This document shows, piece after piece, positions 35,562-44,855 of a stretch of DNA of 64,000 nucleotides. The DNA comes from Phil1 sp040767925 (GTDB lineage: Bacteria > Bacillota > Clostridia > Christensenellales > CAG-138): positions 310,001 through 374,000 of the forward strand of contig JAXGNN010000002.1 in the NCBI GenBank assembly GCA_040767925.1. The letters run 5' to 3'. A program made the position numbers and the translations under genes. The notes under the pieces were generated by a model. The model ran no database searches. It had not been told where the DNA came from and worked only from the letters and a program-made list of their open reading frames with translations. Within the stretch, counting starts at the first letter, position 1, and every line of letters begins with the position of its first letter.

Positions 35562-36664
35562 TTGCCGCCCTCCTTTACCTTGCCGCGGAAGCGGACCTTG
35601 AAGTTGATGAAGAACTCGCTGCCGAGGATGAAGAAGAGGATGATGCCTATGATCATCTCGGAAACGAAGTCGTTGAGGCCGAACTGAGAGGCGATCTGGA
35701 TCGCTCCCTTGTCGAGGAACACCAGAAGCCCCGAGAAGAGGATCATCACGAGCGTGTTGAACTTGGAGAGCCAGGCGATGATGATCGCGACGAAACCCTT
35801 GCCGCCCGCGGTGCCGGTGGAGATGGTATGGCCCGCGCCCGCCACGGCGATAAAGCCCGCGATGCCGCAGATGGCGCCCGAAACGAGCATGGTCCGGATG
35901 ATGACCTTTTTGACGTTGATGGCCGCGTAGCGCGCGGTGTTCTCGCTCTCGCCGACGACCGCGATCTCATACCCGTGCTTGCTGTAGCGCAGATACAGGT
36001 ACATGGCGACGGTGAGCGTCAGCACGATGATGACGTTGAGAAGATACATCTGCCCGAACACCGCGGGGAACCAGCCCGCCTTGGTGATCTGATTGATGAT
36101 GCCCACCGTGTTGGAGCCGAACGGGTTCTCCCACAGGGCGACGAAGTATGAGGTGAACTGGATGGCGATATAGTTCATCATCAGCGTGAAGAGCGTTTCG
36201 TTCGCGTTCCAGCGCGCCTTGAATACCGCCGGGATGAGGCCCCATATGCCTCCCATGATCGCGCTGCCGACGAACATGACGGCGAGCAGCGGAACAAGGG
36301 GCAGCACTTCGTCCAGATAAAGCATGCAGGCCGCGGAAACGATGCCGCCCACGAGGATCTGCCCCTCCGCGCCGATGTTCCAGAAATGCATTTTGAACGC
36401 GGGCGCAAGGCCCACGGCGATGCAAAGGAGCATCATCAGGTCGCGGATCATCACCCATGTGCGGTTCATCGTGCCGAACGCGCCGTTGAACATGGCCGCG
36501 TACACGCTGACGGGGTTGAGCTGCGTGAGCGCGAAGATGACGACTCCGGACACGACGAGGGAAATAAACAGCGACGCGATGCGGATGAGCCACGCCTTCC
36601 ACGTTTCGATCGAGGCGCGCTTGCTGATGCGGACGAAAGGCTCCTTAGTTTTCTGCATGGACAT
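35558..36664 (-). CDS. Nucleoside/simple-sugar ABC transporter permease 1 (YufP-like)
   Basis: 368 aa, about nine membrane helices, BPD_transp_2 family. The EAA-like loop is seen in YSKHGYEIAVVGESENTARYAAINVKK. It forms a heterodimeric channel with permease 2. The start (GGGAGG upstream) lies 20 nt inside the end of the ATPase gene. Confidence 0.92.
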   Translation of the reverse strand: MSMQKTKEPFVRISKRASIETWKAWLIRIASLFISLVVSGVVIFALTQLNPVSVYAAMFNGAFGTMNRTWVMIRDLMMLLCIAVGLAPAFKMHFWNIGAEGQILVGGIVSAACMLYLDEVLPLVPLLAVMFVGSAIMGGIWGLIPAVFKARWNANETLFTLMMNYIAIQFTSYFVALWENPFGSNTVGIINQITKAGWFPAVFGQMYLLNVIIVLTLTVAMYLYLRYSKHGYEIAVVGESENTARYAAINVKKVIIRTMLVSGAICGIAGFIAVAGAGHTISTGTAGGKGFVAIIIAWLSKFNTLVMILFSGLLVFLDKGAIQIASQFGLNDFVSEMIIGIILFFILGSEFFINFKVRFRGKVKEGGK

Positions 36665-38198
36665 TGCCGCACCTCCCGCTCAGATGGGTCATCATGAGGC
36701 CTACCTCTTCCTTCGTGGTGTTGCGCGCGTTCACGATGCCGCTGATCCTGCCCGCGCAAAGCACGAGGATCCTGTCGCACAGTTCGAGCAGCACGTCGAG
36801 GTCCTCCCCGACGTAAATGACGGCCGCGCCGCGCTCCTTCTGCTTGTTGAGCAGATGGTAGATCGTATAGGATGTGTTGATATCGAGCCCGCGCACCGCG
36901 TAGGCCGTCATCAGCAGAGAGGGATGCGTGGCGATCTCGCGCCCCACGAGCACCTTCTGCACGTTTCCTCCGGAGAGCTTGCGCACGGGGGTAGTTAGGC
37001 TCGGGGTGACGACCTCGAGCTCCTCCACGACGGTCTTCGCGAGCTTCTGCGGGCCCGTCCTGTCGGTAAACATGCCGCGGCCTTCATCGTAGGAGCGCAG
37101 CATCATGTTGCCCGGAAGGTCCATGCTGCCCACGAGGCCCATGCCGAGCCTGTCCTCCGGCACGAACGCGAGGCTCACGCCCATGCGCTTGATGTCGCGC
37201 GGAGACTTGCCCGAGAGCTCCGTGCCCTCTTTGCCACCCATGGGCGTATAGTAAATGGACGCGCCGGGCTGCACGTGCTGCAGGCCCGCGATGGCTTCGA
37301 GAAGCTCCTTCTGGCCGCTGCCGGAAATGCCGGCGATGCCCAGAAGCTCCCCGCCGTACGCCTCAAAGCAGACGTTGTCGAGCCGTTTGACGCCATCCTG
37401 ATCGACGACGCTCAGGTTTTTGACGACGAGCCGCTCGGTGCGCTCCCGCGGCTCGGGCCGGTCGATGTTCAGCGAAACCGCGCGGCCGACCATCATGTCG
37501 GTCAGCTCCTGGATGCAGGTCTTGCAGGTGGGGATGTCCCCGATGAACTTGCCCTTGCGCAAAACCGCGACGCGGTCGGAAATCTCCATGACCTCGTGCA
37601 GCTTGTGCGTGATGATGACGACCGCCTTGCCGTCCGCCTGCATGTTGCGCATGACCGCGAAGAGCTTATCCGTCTCCTGCGGGGTGAGGACGGCCGTGGG
37701 TTCGTCCAGTATCAAAATATCCGCGCCGCGATAGAGCACCTTGACGATCTCAAGGGTCTGCTTCTCGGAAACGGACATGTCGTATACTTTCTTGTCGGGG
37801 TCCACGACGAAACCGTATTTGTCGCAGATTTCCCTCATGGCCGCGCGGACGCGCTTTAAGTCGATCAGCGCGCGCTCGTTGAGCCCCAGAATGATGTTCT
37901 CGGCCGCGCTCAGGAGGTCCACCAGCTTGAAATGCTGATGGATCATGCCGATGCCCAGCGCGTAGGCGTCCCGCGGGGAGGTGATGGACACTTTGCGGTC
38001 GCACACGAATATCTGCCCGCTGTCCGGCAGGTAGATGCCCGAGAGCACGTTCATGAGCGTGGTCTTGCCGCTGCCGTTTTCGCCCAGTAAGGCCAGTATC
38101 TCGCCGTGGCGGATTTCAAGCGAGACCTTGTCGTTGGCGACCACCTCGCCGAAGGTCTTGGTGATGTCGGCCATCCGGATTGCGCATGAGTTTTCCAA
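36645..38198 (-). CDS. Nucleoside/simple-sugar ABC transporter ATPase (YufO-like)
   Basis: 517 aa with two fused ABC cassettes. The first is complete (Walker A LLGENGSGKTTLMNVLSG, signature MSVSEKQTLEIVKV, Walker B ILDEPTAVLTP). The second is degenerate at Walker A (GIAGISGSGQKELLEAI), as is normal for this RbsA/YufO group, with signature KLSGGNVQKVLVGREI. A TTG start at 38198 is chosen, with AAGGA 8 nt upstream. A terminator lies between this gene and the upstream binding-protein gene, so the ATPase is likely made at a lower level. Confidence 0.93.
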   Translation of the reverse strand: MENSCAIRMADITKTFGEVVANDKVSLEIRHGEILALLGENGSGKTTLMNVLSGIYLPDSGQIFVCDRKVSITSPRDAYALGIGMIHQHFKLVDLLSAAENIILGLNERALIDLKRVRAAMREICDKYGFVVDPDKKVYDMSVSEKQTLEIVKVLYRGADILILDEPTAVLTPQETDKLFAVMRNMQADGKAVVIITHKLHEVMEISDRVAVLRKGKFIGDIPTCKTCIQELTDMMVGRAVSLNIDRPEPRERTERLVVKNLSVVDQDGVKRLDNVCFEAYGGELLGIAGISGSGQKELLEAIAGLQHVQPGASIYYTPMGGKEGTELSGKSPRDIKRMGVSLAFVPEDRLGMGLVGSMDLPGNMMLRSYDEGRGMFTDRTGPQKLAKTVVEELEVVTPSLTTPVRKLSGGNVQKVLVGREIATHPSLLMTAYAVRGLDINTSYTIYHLLNKQKERGAAVIYVGEDLDVLLELCDRILVLCAGRISGIVNARNTTKEEVGLMMTHLSGRCGNVHAEN

Positions 38199-38282
38199 GC
38201 GAATCGTCCTTTCCTTCGAGAATCAAGAATACAGGACTATGTTATCATGCAAAAGGCTTTGATGTAAATAAAAAAACTTTTA

Positions 38283-38317
38283 GCAAAAATAAACTGGAGG
38301 GCGGTTCCCCGCCCTCC
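38283..38317 (-). terminator. Terminator within the transporter unit
   Basis: A 9-bp perfect stem (38296-38304 with 38309-38317) and a 4-nt loop followed on the minus strand by AGTTTATTTTTGC, directly after the binding-protein stop. Confidence 0.8.
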
Positions 38318-38333
38318 AATATCTGGGTTTTTG

Positions 38334-39554
38334 TTAGTTGAGCTCTTTGATTCCGTCGATGCGCAAACCGAAGTACGGCGCGCTGCGGAGCTTGGACTCG
38401 TAGAAGATGCCGTTCTCGATGGCCTCGCCGGTGTCGCCCGCCCAGTCGCCGTCGGTGTCGATGGCGAGATAGGAGGTGACGGGCGCGCCGTCCACGGTGA
38501 AGTTCTTGGTGTCGAACACGTTGAGCGTGCCGTCCTTGATGCCGGCCTCAACCTCGGCGACCTTCTCGGCGGTGCCCGGAGCACAGCTCGCGCCGAGCGC
38601 GGAAATCATGTTGGTGCCGGTGGCGTAGCCCTCGGACCAATCGGTCTTGATCTCCTCACCCTTGAGGGCGCAGTTGAACGCGTAGGTGTAGTAGACGCCC
38701 CAGTTGTTCTGCGCGCTCGTGAGGGCGGAGTTGGGGGCGACGGAGAGCATATCCACGTTGTAGCCGACGCAGTACACGGTGGTGCCGGCCTGGAGCTGGG
38801 CTTCGCAGGCGGAGGGGGCGCCGGTGGAGTCGGCGTGCTGGCTGATGATGATGCAGCCGCGGGAGATGAGGGAGTTGGCGGCCTCGGCCTCGGCGGTGGG
38901 ATCATACCAGGAGTTGGTATAGGTGACGTCCATCTGCACGTTCTCGACGATGGACTTCACGCCGAGGTAGAAGGCGGTGTAGCCGGAAACCACTTCCGCG
39001 TAGGGGAACGCGCCGACGTAGCCGATCTTGATGGTGCCGTCCGCGTTCTTGTTGGCGTCGGCCACTTTGCCCTCGTCCACGAGCTGCTTGAGCTTCATGC
39101 CGGCCACGACGCCGGAAACATAGCGGGACTCAAACGTGTGGGGGAAGGCGTTCTTGTAGTTGGGAAGCCCGCTCAGCGCGGCCTTGTCGCCCGTCATGGC
39201 GACGAACACCGTCTCGGGATTCTCCTCGGCGGCCTGGAGCATGAAGTCCTGATGGCCATAGCTGTCCGAGAAGATGTAGGTGCAGCCCTGCTCGACGAGG
39301 TCCATCGCGGTATCGTAGCAGACTTCTTTTTCCTCGATGTTGTACTTCCAGATGATCTGGGTCTTCTCATCGATGCCGACCGCGGCGGCCGCTGCCTGGA
39401 TGCCCTTGATGTGCGCCTCGTCATAACCGGTGTTCTCATCGTGGACGAGTATGACGCCGATCTTGAGGGTCTTCTCGCCCGCGCCGCCGGTGCCGCAGGC
39501 CGTGAGGCCGAGGACCATGGCGAGGACGACGAGGATGGCAAGCAGTTTCTTCAT
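38334..39554 (-). CDS. BMP-family substrate-binding lipoprotein
   Basis: 406 aa. Lipoprotein signal peptide with lipobox LTAC (Cys20). The mature protein matches basic membrane protein (BMP/PnrA/Med) nucleoside-binding proteins: KIGVILVHDENTGYDEAH, YIFSDSYGHQDFMLQAAEEN, YVSGVVAGMKL and IKIGYVGAFPYAEVVSGYTA. It captures nucleosides or a related solute outside the cell for the downstream permeases. First gene of the unit, 63 nt after thrC. Confidence 0.94.
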   Translation of the reverse strand: MKKLLAILVVLAMVLGLTACGTGGAGEKTLKIGVILVHDENTGYDEAHIKGIQAAAAAVGIDEKTQIIWKYNIEEKEVCYDTAMDLVEQGCTYIFSDSYGHQDFMLQAAEENPETVFVAMTGDKAALSGLPNYKNAFPHTFESRYVSGVVAGMKLKQLVDEGKVADANKNADGTIKIGYVGAFPYAEVVSGYTAFYLGVKSIVENVQMDVTYTNSWYDPTAEAEAANSLISRGCIIISQHADSTGAPSACEAQLQAGTTVYCVGYNVDMLSVAPNSALTSAQNNWGVYYTYAFNCALKGEEIKTDWSEGYATGTNMISALGASCAPGTAEKVAEVEAGIKDGTLNVFDTKNFTVDGAPVTSYLAIDTDGDWAGDTGEAIENGIFYESKLRSAPYFGLRIDGIKELN

Positions 39555-39618
39555 TTTTTGGTTTCCTCCTGTTTTTTCTTTTGAAATATCTATACCGTCG
39601 CCCGTGGGGGCGCGATAC

Positions 39619-40851
39619 TCACGAAAGGGCGCCGCTTCTCTCGAGCGCCGCGAGGTCCGGCTCGCAGGAGAAGGGCCGGCCCGCCGCGCGCAGCGCGTTC
39701 TTCACATCCTTGAGGCCGCTGCCCGTGTTGATGACGGTGACGGTCTCGTCGCTCCCGATGACGCCGCCAGCGACGGCCTTTCGCACGCCCGCCGCGGCGG
39801 TCACGCCCGCGGGCTCCCCGAAAACGCCCTCGGTGCGCCCTAAAAGGCGCATGGCGTCGAGTATCTCCTCGTCCGAAACGGCGACCCAGCGCCCGTTCGA
39901 CGCGGCGACGGCGCGCTGCGCCTTTTTGGGGTTGCGCGGCACGCCCACGGCGATGGAATCGGCGATGGTGTTCTCTTCCGTCGGCAACAGCTCCGCGCCG
40001 CTCTCCGCGGCCCGCACGAAGGGGGCGCAGCCGGTGGACTGCACGCCGAGTATTCTGGGGATGCGCTCGATCATGCCGAGCTGATAAAGATCGTAAAAGC
40101 CGTTGTACACGCCGCCTATGGTGCAGCCGTCCCCCACGGAGACGGCGACCCAGTCGGTCGGCTCCCAGTTGAGCTGCTCGGCGATCTCGAGGGCGACGGT
40201 CTTCTTGCCCTCGGTCATGATCGGGTTGATGCCGGCGTTGCGGTTGTACCAGCCGTATTTCTCAATGGCGGCGCGCGAAAGCTCGAACGTCGCACGGTAG
40301 TCGCCCTTGACGCTCACGACCTTCGCCCCGAAGATGAGAAGCTGCGCGAGCTTGCCCTCCGGCGCGCGCTCCGGCACGAAGATGACGCTCTTCAATCCCA
40401 TGCGCGCCGCGTTGCCCGCGAGCGAGGAGGCGGCGTTGCCCGTGCTCGAGCAGGCGACGGTGTCGTACCCCAGCTCGATCGCCTTGGCGACGGCCACGCC
40501 CGAGGCGCGGTCCTTGAGCGAGGCGGTCGGGTTGAGCCCGTCGTCCTTGACGTAGAGCGCCCTGACGCCCAATTCGTCCCCCAGACGGCCCGCGGGGTAC
40601 AGGGGCGTCCAGCCCACGCGCAGGAAGGGACGAAAATCCCTCGGCTTGAGGGGCAGGAGCGGCGCGTAGCGCCACATGCTGTTATCCCGGTTCAAGGCGA
40701 GGGAGTCTTTGTTAAAACGCTTTTTGATGGAGCCGTAGTCGAAGAGAATATCCAGAATGCCCTTCTCCCCGCAGTGCGGGCAGGTCATGGTTTCGTCATA
40801 TGGCATTTGCACGCCGCAAAGCGTGCACCGGTAGCCTGAGAGATGGTCCAT
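39619..40851 (-). CDS. thrC: Threonine synthase
   Basis: 410 aa PLP enzyme converting O-phosphohomoserine to threonine. PLP lysine in LNPTASLKDRASGVAV; phosphate loop CSSTGNAASSLAG; an N-terminal zinc-ribbon-like segment has two Cys pairs (CTLCG and CPHCG), as in the long bacterial type. GAAGGGG stands before the ATG. It is divergent from pepT with overlapping promoters. Confidence 0.93.
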   Translation of the reverse strand: MDHLSGYRCTLCGVQMPYDETMTCPHCGEKGILDILFDYGSIKKRFNKDSLALNRDNSMWRYAPLLPLKPRDFRPFLRVGWTPLYPAGRLGDELGVRALYVKDDGLNPTASLKDRASGVAVAKAIELGYDTVACSSTGNAASSLAGNAARMGLKSVIFVPERAPEGKLAQLLIFGAKVVSVKGDYRATFELSRAAIEKYGWYNRNAGINPIMTEGKKTVALEIAEQLNWEPTDWVAVSVGDGCTIGGVYNGFYDLYQLGMIERIPRILGVQSTGCAPFVRAAESGAELLPTEENTIADSIAVGVPRNPKKAQRAVAASNGRWVAVSDEEILDAMRLLGRTEGVFGEPAGVTAAAGVRKAVAGGVIGSDETVTVINTGSGLKDVKNALRAAGRPFSCEPDLAALERSGALS

Positions 40852-40956
40852 TTTTACCCCTTCCGAAAAACAAAAAAACTGCTGCCGACCAATTGATGTT
40901 ACAATAGTCCGGGCGGTTTGTACAGCGGGATCTTACTCCCGGCCAACGCAGATTTC

Positions 40957-40985
40957 TTGTTGATTATACCACGTTGTGCTAGAAT
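40957..40985 (+). promoter_or_regulatory. pepT promoter
   Basis: TTGTTG (40957-40962), 17-bp spacer, TAGAAT (40980-40985). It overlaps the thrC promoter almost completely on the other strand. Confidence 0.6.
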
Positions 40986-40991
40986 AGACAA
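40963..40991 (-). promoter_or_regulatory. thrC promoter
   Basis: TTGTCT (40986-40991), 17-bp spacer, TATAAT (40963-40968) on the minus strand. RNA polymerase cannot occupy this and the pepT promoter at once. Confidence 0.7.
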
Positions 40992-41046
40992 GTGGCAAGT
41001 AATCGGACGGTTACGGTGCTAAACTACATGTGTATGGAGGCGCAGC

Positions 41047-42267
41047 ATGTCAAAAGTCGTCGAACGGTTCCTGAAATATGTTTCATACGATACGCAGTCC
41101 GCGGAGGGAGTTTCCAAAATACCCAGCACGGACAAGCAGTTCGACCTCGCGCGCGCGCTCGCCGACGAGATGCGGGAGATGGGGATATCGGGCGTCGGCG
41201 TCGACGAGCACTGCTACGTGTACGGTTTCCTGCCCGAGACCGCGCCGGGATTGCCGACGCTGGGCTTCATCGCGCACATGGACACCTCGCCCGAGGTTTC
41301 CGGCAAGGACGTGCTGCCGCGCGTCCTCCACGATTACCCCGGCGGCGACATCTACCTCAACCGGGAGCTTTCCATCGATGAGGAGACCTTCCCCGCCATC
41401 CGCGATCTCGTCGGGCAGGACCTCATCGTGACGGACGGCACGACGCTCCTCGGCGCGGACGACAAGGCGGGCGTCGCCGAAATCCTCACCATGTGCGAGA
41501 CGCTGCTCGCCCATCCGGAGATCCGCCGCGGCAAAATCGCGATCGGCTTCACCCCGGACGAGGAGGTCGGCTCCGGCGCGGACCTGTTCGACGTCAAAGG
41601 CTTCGGCGCGGACTTCGCCTACACCGTGGACGGCGGCGCGCTCGGGGAGATTGAATACGAGAACTTCAACGCGTGCTCCGCGGACGTCACGGTCAACGGC
41701 CTTGGCATACACCCCGGCTCCGCGAAGGACAAGATGAAAAACGCCATCCACATCGCCAAGGAGTTCGACGCGATGTTGCCGCCCTTCGAGCGGCCGGAGC
41801 ATACGGAGGGCTACGAGGGGTTCTACCATCTGCTTTCCTTTACGGGCAAAACGGAAAAGGCCGAGCTTCGCTACATCGTGCGCGACCACGATATGGAGCG
41901 CTTCGAGGCGCGAAAGAAGCTCATGCGCAAGGTCGCGGAATTCGTCAACGGCAAATACGGCGAGGGCACGCTGACCCTGCGCATCAAGGATTCCTATTAC
42001 AATATGAAGGAGAAGATACTGCCGCACTTCCACCTCATAGAGACCGCCAAGGCCGCGATGGAGGCGCTCGGCGTCGCGCCGATCGTCGTGCCCGTGCGCG
42101 GCGGCACGGACGGCGCTCGGCTCTCCTACATGGGCCTCCCCTGCCCGAACCTGTGCACCGGCGGCTATTTCTTCCACGGCAAGCGCGAGCTCATCCCCGT
42201 GCAGTCGCTCGAGAAAGTGTCTGAAATATTGGTGGAGATCGTAAAACGGACGTACGAGGGGAAATGA
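41047..42267 (+). CDS. pepT: Peptidase T (tripeptide aminopeptidase)
   Basis: 406 aa M20 metallopeptidase. Metal-binding and catalytic motifs: GFIAHMDTSPEVSG, LLGADDKAGVAEIL (bridging Asp), GFTPDEEVGSGADLFD (catalytic Glu-Glu), and C-terminal GGYFFHGKRELIPVQS. It releases N-terminal residues from tripeptides in the cytosol. TGGAGG lies before the ATG. Confidence 0.96.
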   Translation: MSKVVERFLKYVSYDTQSAEGVSKIPSTDKQFDLARALADEMREMGISGVGVDEHCYVYGFLPETAPGLPTLGFIAHMDTSPEVSGKDVLPRVLHDYPGGDIYLNRELSIDEETFPAIRDLVGQDLIVTDGTTLLGADDKAGVAEILTMCETLLAHPEIRRGKIAIGFTPDEEVGSGADLFDVKGFGADFAYTVDGGALGEIEYENFNACSADVTVNGLGIHPGSAKDKMKNAIHIAKEFDAMLPPFERPEHTEGYEGFYHLLSFTGKTEKAELRYIVRDHDMERFEARKKLMRKVAEFVNGKYGEGTLTLRIKDSYYNMKEKILPHFHLIETAKAAMEALGVAPIVVPVRGGTDGARLSYMGLPCPNLCTGGYFFHGKRELIPVQSLEKVSEILVEIVKRTYEGK

Positions 42268-42311
42268 GGGGAAGTTTTATCGCAAATGATTTATAACAAC
42301 GAGAGGCCGCC

Positions 42312-42485
42312 TTGGAATTCCAAATCCGAGGCGGTCGGTTCCATACCATAGAAAGCGCGCTGCGGTCCTATGGCGAACTGGGTTTTGCCGAAATCGAGCC
42401 GTATTACGAAGCCCTGGCGGAGGACACGCGATTTTTAAGGCTGGAGCTGCGAGGGGCGAGAGCCATGACGCGAAACAGACAATAA
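42312..42485 (+). pseudogene. C-terminal remnant of a GNAT acetyltransferase
   Basis: An open frame of 57 codons, from TTG 42312 with GAGAGG 6 nt upstream, to TAA 42483-42485. Its last 45 codons read like the end of a GNAT protein (LRSYGELGFAEIEPYYEALA then a final strand RFLRLEL), but the acetyl-CoA-binding core is missing. Probably a decayed gene left beside the intact GNAT that follows. Confidence 0.55.
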
Positions 42486-42503
42486 GGAATGGAGGGGATT
42501 GGC

Positions 42504-42965
42504 ATGGTCATTCGGCTCGCCGCCGCGGCGGACTACGCGGTCTTGGCGGAAATGAAATGGCTGCACGCTCAGGAGGATGCTGAGATCGATTTGAGCCTTG
42601 CGGAGAAAGCGGCTTTCATCGAGGAATTCGTCCGCTTCCTCAAGCAAGGGCACGGCTACCGCACGTTCGTCGCGGAAGAAGAAGGGCGCATCCTGTCCGC
42701 GATGTATTTGAACATCATCAGGAAAACGCCCAAGCCTTGTGGGCAATCGCAAAGCATCGCGTATCTGACAAGCGTTTTTACATTGAAAGAGTACCGCAAC
42801 AAGGGAATTGGAGCCGCGCTGCTCAAGCATATCAAGGAATACGCAACGCAAAACGGCTGCGAACTGATGTTCGTGTGGCCGAGCGAACGCTCCGTAAACT
42901 GGTATCGGCGCAACGATTTTTCGGCGGAAAACGACATACATCAGTGCGTTCTGATGGACGAGTAG
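42504..42965 (+). CDS. GNAT-family N-acetyltransferase
   Basis: 153 aa. Full GNAT core: VFTLKEYRNKGIGAALLKHI holds the acetyl-CoA loop (R/NxGIGxxL), and the final EWVWPSE-like FVWPSERSVNWYRRNDF is the usual helix 4/strand 7 signature. ATG 42504 is chosen because GGAGGGG is 7 nt upstream. Substrate unknown. Stop TAG. Confidence 0.88.
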   Translation: MVIRLAAAADYAVLAEMKWLHAQEDAEIDLSLAEKAAFIEEFVRFLKQGHGYRTFVAEEEGRILSAMYLNIIRKTPKPCGQSQSIAYLTSVFTLKEYRNKGIGAALLKHIKEYATQNGCELMFVWPSERSVNWYRRNDFSAENDIHQCVLMDE

Positions 42966-43114
42966 CGGGAGCAGGCGGATGATATCCGGCCCCGCGTTTT
43001 GCCGCCCACATTGGGATTCCACACAAGCGAAAACCGCCCTTTCCTGCAATTTTCCGATTTTCGCATAGAATCCGTTGTGCTTCAAACACTGATACCATGG
43101 CGCCGTGCGAATCA

Positions 43115-43151
43115 ACAAAATAATTTAGGTCTATAAAAAATTATTTTGTTT
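43115..43151. repeat. AT-rich perfect inverted repeat
   Basis: Arms AACAAAATAATTT (43115-43127) and AAATTATTTTGTT (43139-43151), 11-nt loop, followed by TTTCCCCC. It stands just upstream of a weak promoter (TTTACA near 43158, TACACT 17 bp later) for the next gene. Either a terminator for the GNAT gene or an operator. Confidence 0.7.
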
Positions 43152-43243
43152 TCCCCCTTTACAAAGGCTTTCGCACGGGTTACACTATAGGCGGCGCAAG
43201 GCGCGCCGGATCAGCAAAAATACCGACAGCGGGGTGCAAAAAC

Positions 43244-44722
43244 ATGATCGATCTCACCATACACGAAGACAGTTTGCAGCGCGCGATCGCGCGCGCCAAG
43301 GAGCGCAACATACTCATCCCCACCTTCGCGCAGATGCGCGATCCGTCCCTCGTGCCCGCAAAGGTCAAAAAGGCCCTGCACGGCGTGGGACTGTGGGACA
43401 TCAACCCGCTCAACCTCTTTCGCATCACATGGCGCAACGAGCCCACCATGGAGGGCGGCTCCTTCGGGGACGTCAACTTCATCGAGCTGCCGAGCTCCCT
43501 CACGGGCGTAGACGCGCGCATCGTCGTGCTGTGCGGCAAATGGTTCCCCACGGGCTGCCACAAGGTCGGCGCCAGCTTCGGCTGCCTCGTGCCGCGCCTC
43601 GTGACCGGCCAGTTCGACCCGACCTACCATAAGGCGGTCTGGCCCTCGACCGGCAACTACTGCCGCGGCGGCGCGTATAACTCCAAGCTCCTCGGGTGCG
43701 ATTCCATCGCGATCCTCCCGGCCGAGATGAGCCGCGAACGCTTCGAGTGGCTTTCCACCATCGCGGGCGAGGTCATCGCGACCCCGGGCTGCGAGAGCAA
43801 CGTGAAGGAAATATTCGACAAGACGTGGGAACTCAGGCATACCCGCGAGGACGTCATGATCTTCAACCAGTTCGAGGAGATGGGCAACGTCCTCTGGCAC
43901 TACCAGGTGACGGGCAAGGCCATCGCGGACGCGTACGAATCCATCAAGACCGCGGGCTCCCGCTTCGCGGGCGCGTGCTTCACCAGCGGCTCCGCGGGCA
44001 CCATGAGCGCCGGCGACTACCTCAAGGAGCTGTATCCCTATTCCAAGCTCGCCGTCGGCGAGGCGCTGCAGTGCCCCACGCTTTTAAACAACGGCTTCGG
44101 CGGCCACCGCATCGAGGGCATCGGCGACAAACACGTCCCCTGGATCCACAACGTGAAGAACACCGACATGGTCATCGCCATAGACGACGAGGATTCCCAG
44201 AACCTCCTTCGCCTCTTCAACACCGAGGAAGGGCACAATTACTTATCCGAGGTCGTGGGCGTGCCGAAGAAGACCATCGAACAGCTTTCGCTGCTTGGCA
44301 TCAGCGGCATCGCCAACGTGCTCTGCTGCATCAAGTTCGCCAAGTATTACGAGCTCACCTCGGACGACGTGGTGGCGACCGTCGGCACGGACAGCGCCAT
44401 CATGTACGAGAGCCGCATCCGCGAGCTCGACGAGCAGCAGGGCGCGTACAGTACGCTCGTCGCCGCGCGCGACTACGCCGAGCATCTGCACGGCATCCGC
44501 ACGGATTCCATGCAGGAATTGACCTATCAGGACCGCAAGCGCGTGCACAACCTCAAGTACTACACTTGGGTCGAGCAGCAGGGCAAGACCTATGAGGAGA
44601 TCAACGCCCAGTGGTACGACAGGGATTACTGGACCTCCGTCCACGCGCAGGCCGCCGAGCTCGACAAGCTGATCGACAGCTTCAACAAAGAGACGGGCGT
44701 GCTCGGGGCGATGGGCGGCTGA
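43244..44722 (+). CDS. PLP-dependent fold-type II enzyme (cysteine synthase/threonine synthase-like)
   Basis: 492 aa, longer than ordinary cysteine synthases. Fold-type II features: KWFPTGCHKVGASFGCLVPR contains the likely PLP lysine (HKVGA), WPSTGNYCRGGAYNSKLLG the substrate loop, ACFTSGSAGTMSAGDYLKEL the phosphate-type Ser/Gly loop, and VATVGTDSAIMYESR near the C-terminus. It matches proteins annotated only as PLP-dependent subunit beta in Firmicutes; the substrate is not known. It is a single-gene unit ended by a strong hairpin. Confidence 0.8.
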   Translation: MIDLTIHEDSLQRAIARAKERNILIPTFAQMRDPSLVPAKVKKALHGVGLWDINPLNLFRITWRNEPTMEGGSFGDVNFIELPSSLTGVDARIVVLCGKWFPTGCHKVGASFGCLVPRLVTGQFDPTYHKAVWPSTGNYCRGGAYNSKLLGCDSIAILPAEMSRERFEWLSTIAGEVIATPGCESNVKEIFDKTWELRHTREDVMIFNQFEEMGNVLWHYQVTGKAIADAYESIKTAGSRFAGACFTSGSAGTMSAGDYLKELYPYSKLAVGEALQCPTLLNNGFGGHRIEGIGDKHVPWIHNVKNTDMVIAIDDEDSQNLLRLFNTEEGHNYLSEVVGVPKKTIEQLSLLGISGIANVLCCIKFAKYYELTSDDVVATVGTDSAIMYESRIRELDEQQGAYSTLVAARDYAEHLHGIRTDSMQELTYQDRKRVHNLKYYTWVEQQGKTYEEINAQWYDRDYWTSVHAQAAELDKLIDSFNKETGVLGAMGG

Positions 44723-44788
44723 ACGGTTGACGCCCCTATAAGCCCGAAGAAAAAGGGTGAAACGCGCGCCGGAAGAAGATAAAAAATG

Positions 44789-44829
44789 ACGAAGGGTTTT
44801 AACCGCGGGAAACGGCTAAAACCCTTCGT
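44789..44829. terminator. Long bidirectional terminator hairpin
   Basis: A stem of about 16 bp with one mismatch (44789-44804 with 44814-44829), GAAGGGTTTTA pairing TAAAACCCTTC. T-rich tails occur on both strands (minus CATTTTTTATC, plus GATTTATCC). It sits between two convergent genes. Confidence 0.85.
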
Positions 44830-44855
44830 GATTTATCCCGGGTTTTCAGAAGTTG

